From positions 2,108,001-2,172,000 of the forward strand of contig NZ_CP095072.1 in assembly GCF_022919115.1 (NCBI RefSeq): a DNA stretch of 64,000 bases, given 5' to 3'. The first letter of the stretch is position 1. The number at the start of each line of letters is the position of its first letter. This stretch comes from Gracilibacillus caseinilyticus (GTDB lineage: Bacteria > Bacillota > Bacilli > Bacillales > Amphibacillaceae). This document shows positions 8,047 to 16,259 of the stretch, in pieces. The notes beneath the pieces are model-generated. The model saw only the letters and a list, made by a program, of their open reading frames with translations, was not told the DNA's origin and made no database searches. The translations under genes were made by a program, and so were the position numbers.

Positions 8047-8670
8047 TTATTTTTCTTCGCCGGCTTCTTGTTCAGCTGTGAAAGTCCAGTTAAGTTCTAG
8101 AGAATCGCCTTGGAAAATGTTTTGATCCTGTCCGTTGTCTACAAATTCAATTTTCACACTCAAATTGTCGGCTTCTCCTGCAGGGATGCCATCTTGCTCA
8201 TAATCCCAAATAATAAAATCTTCCATTTCTACAGCTAAATCGTCTGGCGTCATCGCCGAGAGTTCAGCTAGTGTCTTTTGGTAAACTACTGTATATTTAT
8301 CATCATCAAAAATGTGTTCAGGGTGTCCTTCATTTTTTAGGAATTTGACTACATAATGCTCCCCTAAATCTTCGCTTCCATTGTTATTATCAACATCTGT
8401 TACACTATAGGATGTATCTAACAGGACACTTGCAATATCCAAGGATCCAGTATTCTGTAATTCAAAGGTGCGAAGCATGTAATCACCTGGTTTTAAATTA
8501 TCTACATCAAAGATTACTTGTGGATCTAATGTCAGATCCAATGTACCTGCCGCAAATGTATTAGTAGAAGCTTCTGTATCGTTAAAATATGCATATGTAC
8601 CTCCGCCTACCAATGCTAAACCTAGTGCAGCTGTAACAACGCCCATACCTAATTTCTTTTTAATTGTCAT
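8047..8670 (-). CDS. tasA: TasA/CalY (camelysin, M73) family biofilm matrix protein
   Basis: A 207-residue precursor with an SipW-type signal peptide: MTIKKKLGMGVVTAALG, then GGTYAYFNDTEAS, the characteristic AYFxDTE cleavage region. The mature part (TFAAGTLDLTLDP, NLKPGDYMLRTFELQNTGSLD) is the jellyroll of TasA/camelysin proteins, which form amyloid-like extracellular fibres. An SD (AGGAGGAG) lies 7 nt before ATG 8670. Unlike B. subtilis, where tasA is last in tapA-sipW-tasA, it is promoter-proximal here. The acidic composition suits a salt-tolerant host. Confidence 0.93.
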   Translation of the reverse strand: MTIKKKLGMGVVTAALGLALVGGGTYAYFNDTEASTNTFAAGTLDLTLDPQVIFDVDNLKPGDYMLRTFELQNTGSLDIASVLLDTSYSVTDVDNNNGSEDLGEHYVVKFLKNEGHPEHIFDDDKYTVVYQKTLAELSAMTPDDLAVEMEDFIIWDYEQDGIPAGEADNLSVKIEFVDNGQDQNIFQGDSLELNWTFTAEQEAGEEK

Positions 8671-8688
8671 CTTTTCTCCTCCTTATTT

Positions 8689-8706
8689 CGTTCTTTATCA
8701 AGAACG
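8689..8706 (-). promoter_or_regulatory. SinR-like operator palindrome before tasA
   Basis: CGTTCTTGATAAAGAACG on the minus strand contains inverted GTTCTT/AAGAAC half-sites, as in SinR sites (GTTCTYT). It lies directly after the predicted transcription start and about 20 bp before the tasA ATG, so binding should block transcription. Further GTTCTTT sites lie at 8783-8789 and, as the palindrome TTCTTTaaAAAGAA, at 8846-8859. No sinR gene is in the window. Confidence 0.6.
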
Positions 8707-8714
8707 CAATTTGT

Positions 8715-8742
8715 ATTGTACCTCTAAATCTTCGTTATTCAA
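8715..8742 (-). promoter_or_regulatory. Candidate sigma-A promoter of tasA
   Basis: On the minus strand TTGAAT (8737-8742), 16-bp spacer, TACAAT (8715-8720). The start point would fall near 8708, just upstream of the palindromic operator. Confidence 0.6.
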
Positions 8743-8960
8743 AGGACAAAAAAGAGCCGAAATAAGCCTTTTTGACCGTTTTAAAGAACACTTACTTTTG
8801 TTTTCTCTGTTTTTCAAAGAATATCACTTATTTGCGAACGTTTAATTCTTTAAAAAGAACAATAATTAGTAGTTTTTATTCAGATAAAATACTTTAATGA
8901 TACAAAAGGTCAAGTAATAATTAGTATGTAAATAAAAATTGTTGGTATTATTTAGAAAAA

Positions 8961-8989
8961 TGAACACATTTCATCACCCAATACGTCTA
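8961..8989 (+). promoter_or_regulatory. ECF-type promoter of the sigma/anti-sigma operon
   Basis: TGAACA (8961-8966), 17-bp spacer, CGTCTA (8984-8989). This fits the AAC / CGTC pattern of ECF promoters and sits 24 bp before the sigma gene start, predicting autoregulation. Confidence 0.6.
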
Positions 8990-9012
8990 ACTTATAAAGG
9001 GGGGGACAGCAA

Positions 9013-9573
9013 TTGGAAATAGATGACCGCTTTGAGCATGTACAATCAAAAGAAGAGTTGTTAAACGAATTAATTCATTATTATGGTAATGATTTAAAAA
9101 GAATTGCCTATTCATATGTAAAAGATATGGCCCAATGTGATGACATTGTTCAAGAAGTATTTATCTCGTGCTATCAGCATCTTCACACTTTTCGAGGAGA
9201 TGCCGAATATAAAACATGGCTCATCCGTATCACCTTAAATAAATGCAAGGACTATCATCGTAAATGGAGTTTCCGTAATCTGATCTATCATTCTTCTATA
9301 CAAAAACAGGTCGATAAAGAAAGTATCAGGCATTCGGCGGAGCAGGAAGTCATTCAGCAAGAAGGGGCAAATGAAATTTTTGATGCAATTGCTACTTTGA
9401 AACCAAAATATAAAGAAGTGCTCATCTTATATTATGTACAGGATTTAACCTTGAAAGAAATTAGCGAGATAATGAAGCTCAATCTTAATACGATTAAAAC
9501 CCGTTTTAATAGAGGGAAGACCCAGCTGCAGAAGGAATTGAAAAGGAGGGGATATAACAATGGATCGGTTTGA
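9013..9573 (+). CDS. ECF RNA polymerase sigma factor
   Basis: A 186-residue sigma-70 family factor starting at TTG 9013 after AAGGGGGGGAC. Region 2 is visible (LKRIAYSYVKDMAQCDDIVQEVF, with DDIVQEVF as the core-binding helix, and FRGDAEYKTWLIRITLNKCKD). Region 4 has the helix-turn-helix LTLKEISEIMKLNLNTIKTRFNRGK. It is followed by a 14-bp-overlapping gene for its likely anti-sigma partner. An ECF-type promoter precedes it. It is divergent from tasA; a regulatory link to the matrix locus is possible but unproven. Confidence 0.9.
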   Translation: MEIDDRFEHVQSKEELLNELIHYYGNDLKRIAYSYVKDMAQCDDIVQEVFISCYQHLHTFRGDAEYKTWLIRITLNKCKDYHRKWSFRNLIYHSSIQKQVDKESIRHSAEQEVIQQEGANEIFDAIATLKPKYKEVLILYYVQDLTLKEISEIMKLNLNTIKTRFNRGKTQLQKELKRRGYNNGSV

Positions 9574-10453
9574 TACGCAAATAAAAAACGATTTAAACAA
9601 CTATTTACAACAGAATGTGCATGTTACGAACGAAAACAGGAATAAAATTAATGAATCGATAGCAAAAAAGAGGACCCCTTTTCTCATCACTGGATTAACA
9701 ACCGTGATGCTCGCTATAACCATAGTAGCTATGATCGGTTTACCTGTATGGTTTCAATCACAGAATAATGTTATCCTGCAACAAACGATAGCTACAATAT
9801 CAGAAATAAATCTCACATTAAAAAACAAACTCCCAGATGATTTCTTTCCGGTAGTTGAACCGGAAGAACCTGAAAAGACGGAAGAGCAGGAAGAAACAGA
9901 GCAAAATGAGAAACAAAGTGATACTGAAATAGAAGACAACGAAGACTCACCTTCGCAGAATAAGGAGGAGGAATCGGAGGAGACGGAAGAATCTCCCGCA
10001 ACTGAGCAGGAAACAGAAGAAGAAGCGAAAACAGACGCAGAAGACGAACAACCTTCCTTTGAAAACGTTGATAAAGCGGTATTTATTGGTTTAGTAAAAA
10101 AATATAATGCAATGGGAGATCATTTAATTGTGAAGCAGGGATCTTACAAAGTGGAAAATTATCAGTCCAAAGAAGAATATTATGATTTTCTATCCAGTTT
10201 TATGACCTATGAAACAGCAAAAGAATTATGGGATTACAGACTAAAGGAAGTTGAAGATGGATTAGAAGTAATACCAATGGATGGATATGAACGTTTCAGT
10301 TTGGAAGAGGGTTACATCTTTGGTCAGTACTCTGATACGGAATACTATATAAATCGTTATCAGGAAAGTGATCTTTTTGGTGGAACTGACATGACCATTA
10401 ATTTTACGCTTAGAGGAGAGGCATGGGTGATTAGTGATGTTATAAGAAAATAA
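9560..10453 (+). CDS. Membrane-anchored anti-sigma-like protein
   Basis: A 297-residue protein with an N-terminal cytoplasmic segment of about 36 residues, one membrane span (PFLITGLTTVMLAITIVAMI), a linker of about 85 residues rich in Glu/Thr/Ser, and a C-terminal extracellular domain of about 120 residues. The SD GGAGGGG lies 8 nt before ATG 9560. Overlap with the sigma gene and this topology fit an anti-sigma factor holding the ECF sigma at the membrane. I do not recognise the C-terminal domain, and no zinc-binding HxxxCxxC motif is present. Function is inferred from context. Confidence 0.65.
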   Translation: MDRFDTQIKNDLNNYLQQNVHVTNENRNKINESIAKKRTPFLITGLTTVMLAITIVAMIGLPVWFQSQNNVILQQTIATISEINLTLKNKLPDDFFPVVEPEEPEKTEEQEETEQNEKQSDTEIEDNEDSPSQNKEEESEETEESPATEQETEEEAKTDAEDEQPSFENVDKAVFIGLVKKYNAMGDHLIVKQGSYKVENYQSKEEYYDFLSSFMTYETAKELWDYRLKEVEDGLEVIPMDGYERFSLEEGYIFGQYSDTEYYINRYQESDLFGGTDMTINFTLRGEAWVISDVIRK

Positions 10454-10512
10454 TGGAGAGGTAAATAATCTCCATGTAACGGGAATAACCATTCATGCAG
10501 ATCTAGGTATAC

Positions 10513-10567
10513 AAGTCGATAAGTGCAAAAGTGGGATACAAGGACGTTCTTGTGTCCCATTTTTTTG
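10513..10567 (+). terminator. Terminator with repeated leader (copy 1)
   Basis: GGGATACAAG-gacgtt-CTTGTGTCCC followed by ATTTTTTT ends the sigma/anti-sigma operon. The preceding AAGTCGATAAG tract and the stem recur at 11677-11730. Confidence 0.85.
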
Positions 10568-10675
10568 CGATAAATCCTACTTGATGTCGTTATAAAATTT
10601 GCGAAACAGCAGAAATAATGATTAACAATAATATGATAAAATAGAAATAGCTTTACATATGAGAGTGGGTCAAAT

Positions 10676-11395
10676 TTGGAATCTGTATTATTATTTTTAT
10701 TTATTATATTAGTGGCCTCTGTCTTGCAAACAAGTACAGGCTTTGGATTTTCCATCATGGCGACACCCTTCTTACTGATGTTATTTTTACCACAAGAAGC
10801 CATACAAATAAACATTATTTTATCCTTACTTATTTCCGTTTCATTAATCTGGAAACTAAGCAATGACATTGATTTCACGCTTCTTAAGCGGTTTATTATC
10901 AGCAGCATTGTGGGTGTACCTTTTGGTATCGTAATCTTTATTTTCGTTAACATCAACGCTTTTAAAATTGGAGTCAGTATCCTGCTACTGGCATTAACAT
11001 TGCTATTAATATGTAATGTTAAAGTGAAGCCAACACGTAATAGAGATTTTATAATTGGCGGGTTATCGGGTCTTTTAACAACAAGTGTCGGAATGCCAGG
11101 TCCTCCGTTATTACTTTATTTCACAGGGACGGATACTGAAAAAGGGAAGTTAAGAGCAACAACTTTGGCTTTTTACCTGTTTATTTATTTGATCAGTCTC
11201 ATTACTCAAATAATCTTTACCGGTTCGAATAAATTAATATGGGAATCAAGTCTGTATGCCATTCCCATCGTGTTTCTGGGTTTATTTATCGGTCAAATCA
11301 TTTTCAAATGGCTTAATCAACGGATTTTTAAAATATTTACCTATATCCTTTTGAGTTTTACAGGGATTTATCTTCTGATTCAAAGTTTGAATTGA
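10676..11395 (+). CDS. TSUP family (TauE/SafE) sulfite/anion exporter-like membrane protein
   Basis: A 239-residue protein with about eight hydrophobic segments in two repeated halves. The family motif is seen near the start (STGFGFSIMATPFLLMLFLP) and in the second half (GGLSGLLTTSVGMPGPPLLLYF). Members move sulfite, sulfoacetate or similar organic anions. The start is TTG 10676 after GAGAGTGGG, the only plausible ribosome site. It has no neighbour that fixes the substrate. Length is normal. Confidence 0.85.
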   Translation: MESVLLFLFIILVASVLQTSTGFGFSIMATPFLLMLFLPQEAIQINIILSLLISVSLIWKLSNDIDFTLLKRFIISSIVGVPFGIVIFIFVNINAFKIGVSILLLALTLLLICNVKVKPTRNRDFIIGGLSGLLTTSVGMPGPPLLLYFTGTDTEKGKLRATTLAFYLFIYLISLITQIIFTGSNKLIWESSLYAIPIVFLGLFIGQIIFKWLNQRIFKIFTYILLSFTGIYLLIQSLN

Positions 11396-11436
11396 TACAT
11401 ATCTCTTAATGAAACAAACGCAGCGAACATTCGACC

Positions 11437-11580
11437 AAAGTACGATGAAAGAAGAGTGGAAGTGAACGAAAGCGGAGCTTATTCGATCAAAATGGGCAGT
11501 GAAAAGCGGAGCAGTGAACGAAAGCGGCGCCCATTCGGCCAAAGTGGGCTGTGAAAAGTGGCAAAGTGAACAATAGAGTT
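11437..11580 (+). repeat. 52-bp degenerate intergenic repeat, locus 1
   Basis: Two 52-bp copies begin GTGAACGAAAGCGG at about 11462 and 11514, with partial copies on both sides. They contain ATTCGRYCAAARTGGG and GTGAAAAGYGG. The period is not a multiple of three, so the open frames across it are not coding. Related copies lie at 24935-25155 and 30092-30150. Confidence 0.7.
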
Positions 11581-11676
11581 GCACCACATTCCTAGCAGTT
11601 TTAGGTAGTGATGCTCCACTAAACGCCTTGAATTTTATTTTGATCTGCACAAAGGATACGCTGATGCCGGGTAGCC

Positions 11677-11730
11677 AAGTCGATAAGATCACAAAGGGGA
11701 TACAAGCAAAAGTTGCTTGTGCCCTCTTTT
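11677..11730. terminator. Terminator with repeated leader (copy 2), between convergent genes
   Basis: GGGATACAAGCAA / TTGCTTGTGCCC forms a stem followed by TCTTTT. The leader AAGTCGATAAG and stem resemble 10513-10567, showing a duplicated terminator module. It probably serves the TSUP gene and perhaps the convergent SDR gene. Confidence 0.65.
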
Positions 11731-11754
11731 CCGGTGGGTTTTAGAAGAGATTTT

Positions 11755-12501
11755 CTACTCATCCGCAGTCCCAAGTGTCATCCCGCCATCAACCACAATT
11801 TCTGTGCCGGTGCAATAAGAACTTTCATCAGAGGCGAGGAATGCTACTACCTTAGCAATTTCAACTGGTTGTCCGATACGTCGAAGAGGAACTGAATTAT
11901 AATAATCGGGAACACCCTCATCTTGCGTGACCATGTCGGTTTCTATTCCACCCGGGTGGACCATATTCACTCGAATTCCTGTTGGTCCTAGTTCAATAGC
12001 TGCAGCTTTGGACATTGCAACTACGGATGATTTTGTTGCAGCATAAATAGAGGATTTGCTGATGGGAGCAAATGCAGAGATCGATACGTTGTTGATAATC
12101 GAGCCTTTTAGCTGCTTTTCCATTTGTGGAATAACGGCTTGCATCCCCATAAAAACACCGAGCTGGTTCACATTAATCAACTGCTGATAATCATCGAGCG
12201 TTGTCTCTCTAAAGGGTTTGCGTTTGAGAGATCCGGCATTATTGACTAATGCATCCAGCTTACCGAATGTATTTATAATCTTATCGACTGCTGCTTTCCA
12301 GTCTGACTCGCTTGTAACATCTAACTGAACGGGGAGAGCATGATCTTCTCCAATCCGTTTTGCTACTTCGTTCGCTGCATCATAGTTGCGAGCACCAACC
12401 ACTACGATAGCTTCCAAGCTGGCAAGGTGTTGAGCAATAGCTTTTCCCTGTCCACGATTAGCCCCGGTGACTAGAATGACTTGATTTTTTAGATTTGGCA
12501 T
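11755..12501 (-). CDS. SDR family NAD(P)-dependent oxidoreductase
   Basis: A 248-residue classical short-chain dehydrogenase. The cofactor motif is TGANRGQG (residues 13-20), then NNAGS (about 86), the catalytic Ser in the VSISAF region, and YAATK (Tyr/Lys pair near 153-157). The C-terminus has the usual [20 protein letters not shown]. Arg in TGANRGQG suggests NADP(H) preference. The substrate is unknown. It is a single gene with no operon partner, starting at ATG 12501 after GGAGTG. Confidence 0.92.
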   Translation of the reverse strand: MPNLKNQVILVTGANRGQGKAIAQHLASLEAIVVVGARNYDAANEVAKRIGEDHALPVQLDVTSESDWKAAVDKIINTFGKLDALVNNAGSLKRKPFRETTLDDYQQLINVNQLGVFMGMQAVIPQMEKQLKGSIINNVSISAFAPISKSSIYAATKSSVVAMSKAAAIELGPTGIRVNMVHPGGIETDMVTQDEGVPDYYNSVPLRRIGQPVEIAKVVAFLASDESSYCTGTEIVVDGGMTLGTADE

Positions 12502-12770
12502 ATGTGCACTCCTTCTATTATCATGACTTATATGTGAAACCTTAAGGAATAAACGTCAAATGAATACCTTTTAGAATCGTATTTATTGTATCACGTATGT
12601 TTCTAGTGGAAAATCCAGTGTTACTTTTTAGAATGAAGTCTAACCGAGCTGTGTTCTCTCCTTTATTATCCCTGTTTTTCTGAAAAAAATGAAATGAAGG
12701 TCGCAGATTAGGAATAGTCTTATAGGAAAAGCTATTATTTGATTGATTCCACAAATCGTTTTATTATTTT

Positions 12771-12784
12771 TGTAAGCGCTTAAA
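12771..12784 (+). promoter_or_regulatory. Candidate cre (CcpA) site before the sugar-uptake locus
   Basis: TGTAAGCGCTTAAA fits much of the cre consensus TGWNANCGNTNWCA and lies about 100 bp before the sensor kinase gene. Carbon catabolite repression of the locus would fit. The last positions deviate. The surrounding 12502-12880 gap shows no other gene. Confidence 0.5.
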
Positions 12785-12880
12785 TGTCGTTCCGCAACTA
12801 TACAGATTCCAAGGGAGGGTTTATTTCGCTATACTTTTTGCTAATGCTTACGGATTAAATAATATCACCTGGAGGTTCAA

Positions 12881-14668
12881 ATGAAATCACCCATGCATTC
12901 TATCACCTTCAAAACAAAAATTTTTCTTGCCTTTGCCAGTGCGTTCATAGTTGTAATCCTCATCATCGGAACGGCCATTTTTTTATTTAATGTCGATAAT
13001 ATGAAGAAAAATACGCATTCCCTTTCCAATATCCTGTCTACTCAATTCAGCAAAACCATTGATTTATATTTTGAAGATATCGACCGGGTATCGTTAGCTA
13101 TTTTTACAGATCCTTATGTCCAGGACATGCTGGAACATTATGATAAAGAAGAGATCACGAATGATATCGACAATCGTAAGGATTTATATCCGAAGATTTT
13201 TAATCAAATATATCCGAATGAAGATATCGAGGGAGTGACGATTTATACGACAGATAAGACTGCGTTTACGTATCAGGAAGGGAGTGGGATGGAGCTTCAA
13301 TATCGGGAACATGATCCGCAATGGACGGCGCAGTTGGATAGGCTGGCCAAGGATGCGTTCATGCTATTGCCGACAAAAAAAGTATCAATTTCAAAAGAAG
13401 AGAAACAGGTGGTCTCCTTCGTAAGGCATATTTATGGAATACCGAAAAGAAATAAAATTGGCTCGCTGAAGATCGACATTAACGTAAATGTATTTGATAA
13501 ATTATTAGAGTTGGATAAGCTCGAAGAATTGGGGGAATATTTGCACGTATTTGTCTTAACAGAGGAGAATCAAGTCATCTATGATCAGGAACGGGAAGAA
13601 ATTGGCGAGACTCTAAATATAGATCTTCCGGACACAGCCAATGAATTAGCACAAAATTGGACATTAACTTGGAATGACAGATCCTATCTGTCTACCAGTA
13701 ACAGCTCGTCTTTTACAGGTTGGCAAAGTGTGTTACTGGTTGATAATCATTTTATTATTTCAGAACGAAATCAAATCCTGCTTTTTATGGTGGGAAGCGG
13801 TCTGATCACGATATTGATTATTGCGATTATCTCCTATTCGTTATCTTACAGTCTGTCAAAACCGTTGACTCTTTTACGGAAGAAGATGGAGAGAGTAGAA
13901 AGTGGGGACTTAGCGGACAGGATGGACCTGACGAACAATGAAGAGCTAAATGTGCTAATAAGGGTGTACAACAGCATGCTCGACAGCATTAACAAGCTAA
14001 TTACCGAAGTCTATCAATCAAGCATTGCGGAGAAAAATGCGAAGATTTCGACCTTACAATCGCAAATCAATCCGCATTTTCTTTATAACACATTAAATGT
14101 CATGAAGTCTTCCAGCCGAGTCAAAGGGGTGGAGGAAGTAGCTGTATTGGCAGAGTCATTAGCGGACCTGTTTAAATACACTATGGTCGGACTTAATAAA
14201 AAAGTGATGGTGGCAGAAGAAATCGAACATATCCATAATTATATTCGGATTCAGCAATATCGCTTTGTCGGCAGATTCGATAAGGAAATCTCGATTAGTG
14301 AGGAAGCGAAGTATGCGTTTATTCCTAAGCTGCTGATTCAGCCGATTGTAGAAAATGCGGTGATTCACGGCTTGAAGCATACGAAGAAGAACGGTGTTAT
14401 CACGATCCGCATTTATAAGGAGACAGATGTATTGCATATAGAAGTCACCGATAATGGACAGGGAATGGATGTCCGAACATTAACCCAACTTCAGAAACGT
14501 ATACAAAATAAGAAGATGGATAGTGATGCTACGAGTGTTGGTTTGATCAATGTCGCTCAGCGGATTCGTTTACTGTACGGTTATCGCTATCGGTTGGAGA
14601 TTGCGTCTGAGAAAGACCGAGGAACACATATGGTGATAAAGATTCCTTTTGAAAAAGAGAGTGGGTAA
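12881..14668 (+). CDS. YesM-type sensor histidine kinase
   Basis: A 595-residue membrane kinase: span 1 at about 13-33, a large extracellular sensor domain (about 34-300), span 2 at about 303-325, HAMP (LSKPLTLLRKKMERVESGDLADR), the His_kinase domain with INPHFLYNTLN (His399), and HATPase_c (PIVENAVIHGLKH; TDNGQGM). The SD TGGAGG lies 8 nt before the ATG. The family senses extracellular sugars or their binding proteins and phosphorylates an AraC-type response regulator, encoded 5 nt downstream. It starts the carbohydrate locus. Confidence 0.93.
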   Translation: MKSPMHSITFKTKIFLAFASAFIVVILIIGTAIFLFNVDNMKKNTHSLSNILSTQFSKTIDLYFEDIDRVSLAIFTDPYVQDMLEHYDKEEITNDIDNRKDLYPKIFNQIYPNEDIEGVTIYTTDKTAFTYQEGSGMELQYREHDPQWTAQLDRLAKDAFMLLPTKKVSISKEEKQVVSFVRHIYGIPKRNKIGSLKIDINVNVFDKLLELDKLEELGEYLHVFVLTEENQVIYDQEREEIGETLNIDLPDTANELAQNWTLTWNDRSYLSTSNSSSFTGWQSVLLVDNHFIISERNQILLFMVGSGLITILIIAIISYSLSYSLSKPLTLLRKKMERVESGDLADRMDLTNNEELNVLIRVYNSMLDSINKLITEVYQSSIAEKNAKISTLQSQINPHFLYNTLNVMKSSSRVKGVEEVAVLAESLADLFKYTMVGLNKKVMVAEEIEHIHNYIRIQQYRFVGRFDKEISISEEAKYAFIPKLLIQPIVENAVIHGLKHTKKNGVITIRIYKETDVLHIEVTDNGQGMDVRTLTQLQKRIQNKKMDSDATSVGLINVAQRIRLLYGYRYRLEIASEKDRGTHMVIKIPFEKESG

Positions 14669-14673
14669 GACAA

Positions 14674-16131
14674 ATGAATATATTTATTGTAGAAGATGAG
14701 TATTGGGCGCTGGAGGAATTAAAGGCTTTACTCATGAACTATCAGCAGGACCATCAGCTTTTCTTTTTTGACGATGGGGAAGAAGCGTACGAGCATGCGC
14801 TCCGTCATACACCGGACCTGGTGATGACTGACATTACGATGCCCGTGATCGATGGAATCGAATTAATCAGAAAAGTGAAGCGCCTTTATCCTGTTACGGA
14901 ATGCGTGTTGTTAACGGTGCATGATAGTTTTGACTATGCCAAGCAGGCGATTGATCTGGATGTCTCGGATTATTTATTGAAACCGGTAAAAAGACATACA
15001 TTGGAAGCTATGATGAACCGCCTGCTTCGTAAAATAGCAGACAGAAAAAGGCAGGAGTTCGATAAGCAATTATGGTTCATCAATCAGCAGATCGTAAATC
15101 CGACAGCTGCCAATACGGAGATGTTTTTTGACGAAGCATTATTTGTTACATACATCGTGCTCGGAAATTGGAAAGCTCCGATAGAGGATGATTACACCAT
15201 CATGCAGGAGCTCCAACAGCATACGGAGGGCTGGCTGCTGGCGCTGGATAAGCAACGGATCCTTTTTCTAAATAAAACAGAGGTGATCACAAAAACGCTC
15301 TTTCAACAGTGGAGTGAATCCGGGCAGGTTCATATTGCTACCGTGAAAAAAGCAAAACAGCAACGGTTAGGAGATGCCTATCAGCAGGTACAACAACTCA
15401 TGAATCAGCACAAATTGTTTGGAAAATCCACGTTTATCACAGAACAAACCCCTGCGAAATTTGTTAATATCAGCACGTTATGGGATGAGGTGCGTGTCTT
15501 GGAGAAATCATTGCGGAACAGGGAATACACCTCTGTTGCGAAACAGTTGTCGATTCTGAGAGAGCAAATCGAATATTCACAGCCGACACAGAGGGTATTA
15601 AGGCAGTTTCTGTTAGATATGTATTATGCGATTTGGTTTAAATTAGAGCAATCGACGAGTAAAGTCATCAGGATCCAGCATATGGACAGTCATTACGCGG
15701 CATTAGACAGTCTGCTAACATACAAGGAGCTGAGAGACTGGTTACAGCAGCTGGTTGAATTCATCATAAAGTCGTTAGACGATAAAGAGCTTGCGCCTAG
15801 ACAGTTAATACCGAAAGTAAAGGAATTTATTGAGACGCATTATGCGGATAATATTACATTTCAGCAATTTGCCGATGATCATCATGTTAGTTTGAGCTAT
15901 CTTTCGAGAGAATTTAAGCTGCAGACGTCTATGAATTTCTCGGAATATCTGACAAATTATCGGATCGAGAAAGCGAAAGAATTATTTGAGAACGGCTTTA
16001 CCAAAACAGTTGAAGTCGGGATGTTAGTCGGTTATCATGACCCGAAACATTTTCGTTCGGTCTTTAAAAAAGCGACAAATTATTCACCGAAGCAATATAA
16101 GGACCTACAGCAAAAGACAAGAAGGGAGTAA
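14674..16131 (+). CDS. YesN-type response regulator with AraC DNA-binding domain
   Basis: A 485-residue regulator. The receiver domain (1-120) has the acidic pocket IVEDE, the phospho-acceptor Asp53 in LVMTDITMP and Lys in YLLKPVK. The middle region is poorly conserved. The C-terminal AraC domain (about 385-480) has two HTH motifs (ITFQQFADDHHVSLSYLSREFK and VEVGMLVGYHDPKHFRSVFKK). It is encoded 5 nt after its kinase. It should activate the ABC importer and dehydrogenase genes downstream. An imperfect stem and T-run follow at 16121-16151. Confidence 0.93.
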   Translation: MNIFIVEDEYWALEELKALLMNYQQDHQLFFFDDGEEAYEHALRHTPDLVMTDITMPVIDGIELIRKVKRLYPVTECVLLTVHDSFDYAKQAIDLDVSDYLLKPVKRHTLEAMMNRLLRKIADRKRQEFDKQLWFINQQIVNPTAANTEMFFDEALFVTYIVLGNWKAPIEDDYTIMQELQQHTEGWLLALDKQRILFLNKTEVITKTLFQQWSESGQVHIATVKKAKQQRLGDAYQQVQQLMNQHKLFGKSTFITEQTPAKFVNISTLWDEVRVLEKSLRNREYTSVAKQLSILREQIEYSQPTQRVLRQFLLDMYYAIWFKLEQSTSKVIRIQHMDSHYAALDSLLTYKELRDWLQQLVEFIIKSLDDKELAPRQLIPKVKEFIETHYADNITFQQFADDHHVSLSYLSREFKLQTSMNFSEYLTNYRIEKAKELFENGFTKTVEVGMLVGYHDPKHFRSVFKKATNYSPKQYKDLQQKTRRE

Positions 16132-16259
16132 AATTTTCCCCTCTTTTTTGTTAAAAAATTAGGTTTTTCATCGAGATGACTTCCCCTATACTTAACCTAA
16201 TTCCTTTTCGCAGGGGGTGAACATGGACCGATTATATGAAAAGCAGAGGGGGCAGATGC

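Noticed and set aside
11437..11580. Possible CRISPR array
   Set aside because: Units are degenerate over their whole length with no constant-repeat/variable-spacer pattern and no cas genes.
11282..11692. Minus-strand frame over the 52-bp repeats
   Set aside because: Repeat period is not a multiple of three and no SD is present; non-coding repeat.
12542..12754. 70-codon minus-strand frame between SDR and sensor kinase
   Set aside because: No SD, no recognisable pattern, and it lies in the regulatory gap.
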